Source: Sipunculus nudus (Eukaryota > Annelida > Sipuncula > Golfingiida > Sipunculidae). Taken from it: a stretch of 64,000 nt of DNA. The translations under genes and the position numbers were made by a program. The DNA lies in the NCBI GenBank assembly GCA_026874595.1, contig CM049307.1, forward strand, positions 51,397,370 to 51,461,369, written 5' to 3'. Of the stretch, positions 35,876-45,427 are shown in pieces (positions within the stretch are counted from its first letter, which is position 1; each line of letters starts with the position of its first letter). The notes under the pieces were generated by a model. It did not search any database and was not told the DNA's origin. It worked only from the letters and a program-made list of their open reading frames with translations.

Positions 35876-36286
35876 TTTTACGAAGACAAATTGCTCACGG
35901 GAAATACTGGGGTGATCCAGGATTCGAACCATGTCGGTGACGCACAAGTCCGGCGTTCCAACCGCTTCGCTAGAAAAGCAAGCTACACTTGCAAGACAGT
36001 TCGGTCCGCTCTTATGTGTACCCCGTTACACAACCCCTCTTAGGAGCGTTCTGTTATCAAAGGAAGACTAATTATCCCAGGAGTCACCGTTTTGTGAGCT
36101 TATTCCTAGTGCCACAAAGTTTACCGACACGTTAGACGAGCCCCCATTTTGTTACGAAGACAAATTGTTCGGGGAAAATATCGGGCCGATGCGGGATTCG
36201 AACCCATGTCGGTGGCTCACTGGCCCGGGTTCCAAACGCAAACTTCACAAGCGAGACAGTTCGGTCCGCTTTTATGTACACCCCGT

Positions 36287-36290
<4 letters not shown>
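35876..36290 (-). mobile_element. Terminal-repeat retrotransposon in miniature (TRIM) with tRNA-like pol III boxes in the LTR
   Basis: Two direct repeats, 35876-36030 (155 bp) and 36150-36290 (141 bp), flank a 119-bp core. On the minus strand the intact LTR (36290 to 36150) begins TGTTACGGGG and ends CGTAACA. Three bases after it comes TGGGGGCTCGTC (36146-36135), complementary to the 3' end of tRNA-Pro, a standard primer-binding site. Just before the second LTR is AAGAGGGG, a polypurine tract. The core has no coding capacity. The 35.9-kb LTR carries A box TAGCGAAGCGG (35972-35962) and B box GGTTCGAATCC (35930-35920), 32 bases apart. The other LTR keeps the B box (36204-36194) but lacks about 14 bases over the A box. 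Confidence 0.68.

Positions 36291-36292
<2 letters not shown>

Positions 36293-36352
<60 letters not shown>
36293..36352. repeat. (TA)n microsatellite abutting the TRIM
   Basis: Begins two bases after the element and hides any target-site duplication. Confidence 0.95.
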
Positions 36353-36355
<3 letters not shown>

Positions 36356-37146
36356 TTTCAACATTGTCTTATTGCACGGACGAAGGCTACAGGATAGCAG
36401 AAAATTAAGCACCAGTTTGCATGTTATCTATTATAAGATAGTTGATATAAATGTTTCTGTCGATGTCTCTCCTCTGTTTAGGTTCATTGACTGTTTTCAG
36501 CCAACACCTGGAGACCATGCACGACGCTGCCAAAATATTATTTGTTAAAATCATCAGGTTTGCTCTTTATTCTAAACTCATCTATGCCCATAAGCATCTT
36601 GACTTAATGAAATGATATATTTACTTATATACAATTATTTGTTTCCATTTTGATGTTTGTTACTTGGTTGACTATTATTGTACTTGTGTAGAGAGGTAAT
36701 ATGAATTGTTTTAAATTTCCTTGATTTAATTCTACAGCAATTTGTATATGCTTGTTCTTAAGTTAATTAGGGCAAGGTTTCGACCTTTCTTGGAAAAAGG
36801 AAAATTCCCGGGTCAGATAAAAGCCAAGGGATTAGAGAAAAATGCCCAAAATCAGGGTTATGTGGCCATGGAGACGAAGTGGCCAGTTCGTTATATATAA
36901 TTTTCCACGTCCAAACAACGTATTTTGTGAATGCTTTGCCATTTCGGCTTTTAAGGGTGTTCAAATTAATCAGGGGAAAATCAGGAATTTTTCATTTCAT
37001 TTCTGGGTACCAAGGAGTGTTAAGCAGAATTCAATGCAACCGAGACGTATCTAACGTATGACATATATGATCTGAAAGGTCATATTTATGAGTAGGGACC
37101 AATTGTCTTTTTTTTTCTATCTGAGGTTTCCGTATTCTCTGCTCAA

Positions 37147-37179
37147 TATATACACACACACATATATATATATATATTG

Positions 37180-37218
<39 letters not shown>
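37147..37218. repeat. (TA)n/(CA)n microsatellite
   Basis: TA tract with an internal ACACACACA block and one TTGTT break. Confidence 0.9.
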
Positions 37219-37220
<2 letters not shown>

Positions 37221-37639
37221 ATACATATAATTATATTACGTCATTTGCTCAAATATTTTGATATGAAAGAGAGTGAAGCCTTTGTGTACATATATTTATT
37301 TTCAATTACCGGTGTGGTGTTGAACAATTAATTAAAGCATAATATTAATATGTTGTATTGATAACTTGTATATTGACGGTTGCACATATTGAATAATGTA
37401 TTATATGTATACCTTATTGCATTTATGATGAAATTTGAACACGTTCCAGTTTCTTGTACTTAAATGTTGTTATTATTAAATCGTTAATTAATACTAAGCA
37501 TTTCTCAATATGTAGGGTTAGGACTGTGTGAGAGACCGTGTATATGTCAAATGAGAAATCATGATCTTTTGGATGATTGACAGAATGGTATACGTATGTT
37601 GACCTAACCTAACGGTGTAACTGCAATCATCAGTTTCTA

Positions 37640-38512
37640 TAGTCTAGAGGTTGAGCACAGCACTCAAAGCCGGATGGTCGTGAGTTCGAATTTCAATTAA
37701 TAAATCGCGGGATTGAGATTTTTCTTGGACGATATTTCACACACAAACGAGAGCGCACTTGGGGGTGCCTCGGTGGTTGCCCGTGACAACCCGACTCAGA
37801 AGGCACATATATTTGGTTGTTGGCCCTTACTTGAGTCGTGATACCAGCCATAATAAGGGATGCATCGCTCTGGTCTTCCATAATGTTGCATTCATATCGA
37901 GGTAAGAATAATTTTAACATAAGGCTACCAATGATGAATTAACACAAAAAAAAAAGATTACACGTTAACTCCGAACAACCAAAACTGAAACTTCATCTCT
38001 TTGGTAACTAGTCAGTTTCTGTATCGCACACATCGTGACCCACAATTCTTCCATCATGTTGCATTCATATCATATATAGTAAAAAAGCCCATAATCTTAA
38101 CATAAGGCTACGAATGATGAATTAAGACAAGAGATTACACGTGAACTCCTCACAACCAAAACCGAAACTTGTTCTCTATGGTAAATAGTCATTTTCTGTA
38201 TCGCATACAAGCTGGCTGCGTCCAGTAAACAGTACGAGCCATCTTTGTATTCATGCGGTCAGAAATTAAACATGCGGAGGATTTACCAATATGCTGAGTT
38301 AAAACGCAATTTCTCCTGCTCATGTTAGGGGTTATTAGAAAGTACACTAAATACGCTGACGATTCGTCTGGTTAAAGTCAAGTGACATCGTACCTGTATA
38401 AGCCATGAGACGTTTTCAGAAATGACGATAAAAACTTGCATCCGCATAGAGCCTTAAAGTGCGTTCTGACGACAAGCACACTGGTCGTAGACTCGCTATT
38501 GTCAGAGATCCG
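37640..38512 (+). repeat. Dispersed repeat family A, copy 2, with a tRNA-like head
   Basis: Begins with A box TAGTCTAGAGG (37640-37650) and B box-like GAGTTCGAATT (37682-37692). From about 37770 it matches the other copies: TGACAACCCGACT, GTCTTCCATAATGTTGCATT, CATGCGGTCAGAAATTAAAC. A segment of about 170 bases (37876-38040) is repeated in tandem at 38047-38210. If head and body belong together, family A is a long SINE whose other copies are 5'-truncated. Confidence 0.62.
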
Positions 38513-40159
38513 AAAAGTCGCTACTCGGTGGTACGACAAAGCAATTAGGGAGGTAACACACCTTTAGGTTACTGCCCTGTCAGGTACTCCCAAACCGGAA
38601 TGGAATTATGCAATTATACATATACCTAGTTAAGGTAGTATGAAAAATAGGAGTCTGTTACATCTTGCAACAAAAAATATAGATGACTAATTGTTTGCAT
38701 TAAATTTGGTGATGCAAGCTCCTTCTGTTATTTGAGAATGGGTTAACGCAGGGACGACGGCGGACGGAGAACAGACGATTGACACAATTTCGCTAATAAT
38801 ATTACCATTCCTTACATTTGGACCGATCCGCGCTACTTTTGCTACTGTTCGTCAATGAAGGTTTGAGTCTACCAATTGCATGCAGTGGCAACATTTCAAG
38901 TAATTTAACCTTTCTCGAAAATTATACAAATAACGTGTGAATATACTCACAATATATGTAGAACTAATGCCCCCCCCCTTCCCTCAACCAAGACACTTGA
39001 CCTTGTCCTTCAGTCTTGATTACCAAAGGTGGGCTTGGCCACGGTTTATCGGCGCCACGAGAAATTATAAGTAAAAATATTTGATAAAATGTGGTGAATT
39101 ATTCAGCTCTAATTATTAAGACATACAGGAATGCAATTTAAATGTCTGACATAAAGTATATCAGTATACCCAGTAAATACTTGTTTATACTATACATAAA
39201 CTGACAAAAAGTGTGTTCAACATGAAAAAAAAAATTGAGAAGATAAATATACAGTCCGCTGATAACCAGATTTGTTAATATTTTAAAATTTAAATACCAT
39301 ATATGGAAATTACATGCAGGCATTGGTAAAAATACATAAAATATATCAGATAGTTATTAGAAGTAAAGCAGTCGAATTAATTAAGGGGCATACTGCAGGT
39401 TAAACAAATAGCCTTGAGGCCGGTCTCCAATCCACCGTTTTGTTTTGTTTTTTTTATTTAATTTTTTGTGCTAATTTTTTTTAACGGCCGGAAAATTCTT
39501 AAGGTCTGTCTCTCCGCACACCAACCGAATTTCACCCTTTTTGTCACATCTGATTTCGTATCCAGGATGGATTTTGGCGCCAGGAATAGTAAAAAGAAGG
39601 AAATTTAGTTTGTAAATCAGCCATTTGTTCCGGTTCCGTCATCACATCTAACTAATTATCCGGCCGGATAAATATCGACCGGAAAAAAAGGCGCTAGAGT
39701 TGAGGCCGGTTCATTACGACACACTTCAAATTCCCATGAGACATTCTACGTTCACAGCTGGCGCCAGACGCCAAAGTGTTGTTTCACCAAACAAAATGAT
39801 GGATGCCGGCAATCCCTGAATAGTCTGTCTGGCCGGCGGATTATTTGGCCTTGCTTGTCTGACTGGAAACTAGCTGAATGTACATTAACATGAAATGTTT
39901 ATAATCAAAGTATCCACTGAATTCTTCACCAGAATCCACTTAAGAAAACCTGGAATATGGTACGGGTACTGAACACCCACCGCAAACTTGTTGGTGTGCA
40001 TCTCGCTTGAACTGATCTCAAAACTGATACCCCTTTTCATGGTCTTTGCACGGAAAGTTGGGCCATCTGGTTCGATAACGTGACCGTGGAGAGCAAGGGT
40101 TGGTTTCTCAGTGAATATGTCTTCTATGAATGTTAATTAAAAAAATTATCGAGGATGTC

Positions 40160-40680
40160 CCTCCTTAAAGTGTGGGCGGAATCCGTAAGAGCCCGAAACC
40201 CAAAATAGCCGCCATCCGCCATATTGAAATGTGTTTTTTCCTCAAAGACTTTGCCGGAGGTACTGTTCAGTATATGGATTATTTGGATTTCGTGTTAAAA
40301 AAATAATATTTGATGACCATTTTGTAATTTGACCTCTTTTTATTCCAAAACTTAAGATGGCTGACGCTTTTTAGTTCAAATGAGGTCCAGTGGTTTTGAT
40401 TATGTTTCTCTGAGGGATAATTTGAGAATGTGGTGAGGTCGTTTCTCTTAAAAGTGTGTGCGGAAACGGTAATATCACGAAATCCAAGATATCCGCTGTG
40501 CTTCATTTTCAAAAGAACAGCATCTATGTTTTTACCTGCAAGCGTCTGTAGTATGTGGTGTCCTGGGTTTCTGGAGCCGAGGAATTCATATTTGATGTCA
40601 ACATTTTAATTTGACTCATTTTATTTTGTATCAAAGATAGCCACCAATTTTAAGCTCACAATGGTTATTATTGTTTAAAT
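40160..40680. repeat. Diverged tandem repeat, unit about 282 bp, about 2 copies
   Basis: AGTGTGGGCGGAATCCGTAA at about 40170 resembles AGTGTGTGCGGAAACGGTAA at 40452. TTGATGACCATTTTGTAATT at 40311 resembles TTGATGTCAACATTTTAATT at 40592. The spacing is constant. Confidence 0.65.
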
Positions 40681-40754
40681 CTGTCGTAAAGCTTTCACAA
40701 TAGGTTCGATTTTTCTATTTCTTATTCAATTGGTGTTGAAGTTAACTTAAGTTG

Positions 40755-40890
40755 GGATAGCCCTACAAAAATTAGTGGTATAACACTGGCGACCCGGGTT
40801 CGATTCCTGGCATGTCAATGAGAGTTGGTTTTGTGGCTAGTTTTTTCCGGTTTTCTTTACACGCACACATTACCGATGCGCCTAATGAAT
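40755..40890 (+). mobile_element. tRNA-derived SINE head
   Basis: Perfect B box GGTTCGATTCC at 40797-40807, preceded by a D-arm-like TTAGTGGTATAACACTGGCG. No tRNA acceptor stem pairs across it. The related segments 40882-40960 and 41319-41402 follow. Confidence 0.6.
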
Positions 40891-40960
40891 AGCATGAGTA
40901 ATCACAGAAACAAAGGACAATTATCAGCCACATAAAACAACCTGGTTAAACATTATATTA
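40882..40960. repeat. Direct repeat, copy 1 of 2
   Basis: Contains AATCACAGAAACAAAGGACA and CACATAAAACAACCTGGTTA. Matches 41319-41402 with about 10% difference. Confidence 0.8.
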
Positions 40961-41318
40961 TTGACCAGTATAGAAATAAAATAAATAATAACAAAGTGTA
41001 CCCTGAGTAACAGCCATTAAGAAAGGGAAAGTAGATATTTTCAAGAATTTTCAGTGGCATAAGTCTGAGGCCTTAGCTATCTATCTGTATAATCCGTAAC
41101 GACACAGAACCATCCAACAGTTAACCATCCATCTATATACTGTTACTGATGGCAATTTTGAGTTCGCAATATTTCGCAATACCTAAACACTAAGATAATA
41201 CCATGATATTTGTATTTCAGTGTGTTCACTGTATGCTGGAAACAATACATTTCTCTTTTTACACCCACTGTTATGACATGCCGAGAACACCTCCATACCT
41301 CGGAAGCTATAGATATAA

Positions 41319-41402
41319 CTAATGAACAAAAAATGAGTTTAATCACAGAAACAAAAGACAATAATCAGGCACATAAAACAGCCCGGTTAAACATGATATT
41401 AA
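41319..41402. repeat. Direct repeat, copy 2 of 2
   Basis: Contains AATCACAGAAACAAAAGACA and CACATAAAACAGCCCGGTTA. It may be the tail of a second SINE copy that lost its tRNA head. Confidence 0.78.
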
Positions 41403-41889
41403 TCATATATCTGTGTTATAAACACTAATGATGTAAAAGCTTTCTTGGTGACACTTACACTGGTATCAGCTGTGACCAAAACACCCAGAGGGTAATTTTA
41501 CCCGCTTTAAATGTTACTATATTTTGCATGCATGAATAAAACGCCGTTCAACCCTCGCCTTGTGCGTTTGACCTAAACATTCACTAAGATAAAAGGGACA
41601 TCATCCCCCTTAAAACCACAGAGAACCATATGTTATTTGACTCGTTATAATTTGAGGTAGAAAACTGGGGTTTCCTGGACAGCTGCTTTCCTTAATTTCT
41701 ACGTTAAACCGTCAGTCACAATGCCTTTTTCAATCAAATGAGAACAAAATAAATTAATTCCAGTCACGAGACAGGACGTGCAACCAGAGTGTGTATTGTC
41801 TAACACCAAAGTGGCCAAGCTTAACTGATTAGAATTACGTCTCTAAGTTGCATGGTGTGGACCAACATGGTATGCGCTCTGCTGATTAC

Positions 41890-42749
41890 TGTTACGGAAC
41901 CTAATATCAACAATTCACGTATGCGTGATGAACATTTATTTTGTCAAGGAGTTAAAAAAATTCGATTCTGTAACACTAGGCAGCGTAAAATGTCTAGGGG
42001 AATGAATAAAGAAGTCAGTGTTTTTTTTTGTTAACAAATAACTATAATTTATTCTTAAAACAACCCCAACATTACAATTCACTAAATCAATACAATGACA
42101 CAGTATAACAGCATGCAGTATAACAGCGAATCAATACAATCACACAGTAAAACAAACTAAGTGCACAGTACCTGGATACAACCACTGTCACAGCGATAAG
42201 TCCTTTAAACTGTATAAGACGGATGAAAAGTACACACAAATTCTCTCGGAGAATAACAGTCCAATGAAAAGCTCTTGTAACAATCCAGAAAGTAAACTGC
42301 AGACCAAATAAGATTTGTTACAAAATCCAGAAGAAAATCTGAAGAAAATCTATAATTGCCGCACTTATCGGAATAGGTTCCACGTACTGACTTACACACT
42401 TCTGTGTCTGCCGGAATATTCTCTCATCTCTCTCTCGGCTGTAAAACATAGCCCCCTATATTTATAACTTTCATCCCAACGGGAGAACCTCCCATTGCTT
42501 GAACATTATAAATAATCTAACACAGTACACACGTTCAAAGAACATACCAGAACTAAGAACGCTGCGTATCTAGGGTTCAACCAATGCGAATTAAACCGAG
42601 CCTGCAACATCGCGCCAAGTGAGGTCGCAATAACACGAGCTACTCGTGGCACACAAACAAAATGCCAACAACACATGGAACATCCGTGTGCACAACAAAA
42701 CAATCATCTGCAATGCCGCTGCACACAATAAAAAGGGATACCTGTAACA
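41890..42749 (-). mobile_element. Solo LTR, family B, copy 1 (860 bp)
   Basis: Plus-strand ends are TGTTACGGAACC and CCTGTAACA, with TTAC on both sides as a 4-bp target duplication. The sequence is the inverse of the copy at 44286, sharing AGGCAGCGTAAAATGTCTAG and AATAAAGAAGTCAGTG. No internal retroelement region adjoins, so it is a solo LTR left by recombination. Confidence 0.75.
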
Positions 42750-42860
42750 TTACTCTCTAGTCTTATCATGTTTTGATCTGTAATGTGTGTATATATATAT
42801 ATATTCACCCTGAAATATTTTAAAACCTAGCATTCGTACTAATATTCAGCGTGCCCCCTT

Positions 42861-42877
42861 AACCCCCCCCCCCCCCT
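42861..42877. repeat. Poly-C run
   Basis: AACCCCCCC-type homopolymer of about 14-15 bases. Confidence 0.85.
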
Positions 42878-43101
42878 ACGAGGATCCGCTGGGCAGACTC
42901 ATTTGTTCAGGTAGTTGTTCTCTCACTGCTGGCTCGTGGAGTCCATTGGATGACAGGAAAGTTCTACTTTATCCTGGTCTAATGGGCTTTACGACCTTCA
43001 GCTGGGAGACTTGCACCACTTGGTATGGGTATAGTATATTTGCCTTTTATATTGTATATTTGCCTTGTATATTGTGTATTTTCACAGTATATGTGTATTT
43101 T

Positions 43102-43129
43102 TATCATATCATATCATATCATATCATAT
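43102..43129. repeat. (ATATC)n microsatellite
   Basis: Five to six copies of the pentamer ATATC in a row. Confidence 0.9.
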
Positions 43130-43519
43130 GTATACTACTGATATGTTCACTGCTTCCAAGGCCCTATTAGACATCATTTCAATATGCTGATTGAGCATCC
43201 TGGTTATATCTTTGTATTATATTTACTATTTACTACTTTATATAACCTCTTTGCCCTGCCCTGTTATGTTCCAGTATCGCACGTGTACCCCGACCAATCC
43301 TATTGTGCACCCGAGAACAATAGGATCAGTGTCAGTCTTTCACATGCCCCCCCCCCCCCCCCCCGACCCGAATCGCACAAAGCATAATCTCGTAATCTCG
43401 TAAAGTCTCGGCTTTTCAAACCACGACGTTAGCTTCATTCTAACCACATTCACCTGATGATCGGGTCGCATCCCGTGAAACAGTCTGTTGTGAATTAATA
43501 GTGTTGTTTTTCTTCAGAG

Positions 43520-43585
<66 letters not shown>
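43520..43585. repeat. (TA)n(GA)n compound microsatellite
   Basis: TA repeats followed by about 14 GA units. Confidence 0.95.
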
Positions 43586-43586
<1 letters not shown>

Positions 43587-44032
43587 ATTTTCGGAGAGTC
43601 CAGGACTTTTGGGTCAAAATTTTGGGATGGGAATTTTAGGGTCCATGGATAAAATTATATATATCATTGTGTGGTTATTTCTGAAACACGGCCGCCAGCA
43701 AATGTTGCATAAACTTTATGCTGATTTTGTTGTGTTGTCAGCCTACTTTTTGGTCAAAATTATCAGAATTTTCTTGTGTGTGCGGATAATTTTGGGAGTT
43801 GAAGAAAATTGTATTTTCGTTTAATTATGAGCGGTAAGGGACGATGTGGGGTAAATGTAACATGGAGCCATTGTTCGAGGACGACCAGGATACGCTGTCA
43901 GTACCTTCAAAATGCCTCACCTCTTGTCAGTGCATAGCCCACGGAGTTCTTCAAATGGCAGAAGGAAAGGCAAAGAGAGGCAAAAATTATTACTGAATGA
44001 ACGATTGAAAATAAAACCCTACAGAAGAAACT

Positions 44033-44034
<2 letters not shown>

Positions 44035-44066
<32 letters not shown>
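44035..44066. repeat. (TA)n microsatellite
   Basis: About 32 bases of TA. Confidence 0.92.
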
Positions 44067-44068
<2 letters not shown>

Positions 44069-44213
44069 AGATATACAATATACTGTCAAACGCGTTGAAG
44101 CACTGAGTAACTACACAATAACTCAATGTTTCATCGTGTCTGACACTCCGTAAACATACTCTACCTAGCTGTATTGAGCACTTTCCTACATCGACTGTAA
44201 CTCATATACTAAG

Positions 44214-44215
44214 AT

Positions 44216-44268
<53 letters not shown>

Positions 44269-44285
44269 TATATATATATATATAT
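44214..44285. repeat. (TA)n microsatellite abutting solo LTR copy 2
   Basis: TA repeats with an AAATA and a CACACA break; the LTR begins at the next base. Confidence 0.92.
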
Positions 44286-45166
44286 TGTTACAGATTTCTC
44301 TTTTATTGTATACAGCAGTCTTACATGTGGTCTCTACACAGCGCTCGGTTTAATCTATGGCGGCATAGCCCGGCCCATGCGTGAGGTCTGACTTGTAAAC
44401 ACAGCGTAATGCTAGTCTAGGGCTTTCTCGCCTGGCCGAGCCGGTTCGGCCTACGTGCGAACCCGGATATGTAGAAACACAGCGATGTAGTTTTAGATGT
44501 TTCCTGTAAAGCGTGTGTACTATGTATTATGTATTGTTCTTTAGATTGTTCGGGAAATGGAAAGTTCTTGGCTTGAGATAAGAAGCTATAAATAGGGGCT
44601 GTGTTTTAGAGCCGAGAAAGAGAGAGAGATGAGAGAATTTTCAAGCGGACACAGAAGAGTGGGACCTTTTCCGATACATGCAGCAGTTAGAGATTTTCTT
44701 CAAATTTATGACGGATTTCATATAGTCTTCAGTTTGCCTTCCGGATCACTGCCAGGATTTCAGTTTTTGATTAAAGTAGGTTGATTTTGTAATTACATTA
44801 GACTGTTATTCTCTGAGAAGATTTGTGTAAACTGTTCATCCTGCTTACACATTTTAAAGGACTTATCGCTGTGACAGTGGTGGTATCCAGGTACTGTGCA
44901 CTTTGTTTATTTTACTGTGTAATGGTATTGATCTGCTGTTAAACTGTTGTTATACTGTGAAATTGTAATGATTTAGTGTATCATAACGTTAGGATTGTTT
45001 TAAGAATAAATTATAGTTATTTGTTAAAAAAAACACTGACTTCTTTATTCATTCCCCTAGACATTTGACGCTGCCTAGTGTTAAAGAATCTGATTTTTTT
45101 TTATCTCGATCACAAGTTTCAGGCTCGTCACCACTACGTGATCTGTTGATATTAGGCTCCGTAACA
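44286..45166 (+). mobile_element. Solo LTR, family B, copy 2 (881 bp)
   Basis: TGTTACAG to CCGTAACA. In this orientation it shows an ordered LTR: a TATA box TATAAATA at 44587-44594 (U3), a GAGAGAGAGAT leader, and a poly(A) signal AATAAA at 45005-45010. This fixes the transcription direction for the family. It is preceded directly by a (TA)n tract, and no primer site follows. Confidence 0.78.
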
Positions 45167-45173
45167 ATACATA

Positions 45174-45354
45174 CAGTAAAACCCCGTTGTGTCGAAGTTA
45201 AAGGGGCCCTCAGAAAACTTCGACACATCCGAGGTTCGACACATGCGGGTTTTATTTGGTAATATTTTAACTAGAATTGTCCGGAATTTCGAGTCAGTAA
45301 CTTCGACATAAGCGATGTATTCGAATTAAGCCAGTTCGACACAATAAGGTTTCA

Positions 45355-45357
<3 letters not shown>
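45174..45357. mobile_element. Tc1/mariner-like MITE, 184 bp, TA target
   Basis: Ends CAGTAAAACCCCGTTGTGTC and, reversed, CAGTGAAACCTTATTGTGTC, each flanked by TA (45172-45173 and 45358-45359). It starts seven bases after solo LTR copy 2 and ends against a (TA)n tract. Ends of this CAGTnAAACC form are typical of pogo/mariner MITEs. Confidence 0.75.

Positions 45358-45422
<65 letters not shown>
45358..45422. repeat. (TA)n microsatellite
   Basis: About 65 bases of TA, growing from the right TA of the MITE. Confidence 0.95.

Positions 45423-45427
<5 letters not shown>

Noticed and set aside
35920-35972. A possible functional tRNA gene from the A and B boxes
   Set aside because: No acceptor stem pairs across the boxes, and the segment recurs as part of the TRIM's terminal repeats.
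39420-39720. GGCCGG-rich patch that might be an inverted-repeat element
   Set aside because: The repeated TTGAGGCCGGT motifs are in direct, not inverted, orientation and no matching ends or target duplication were found.
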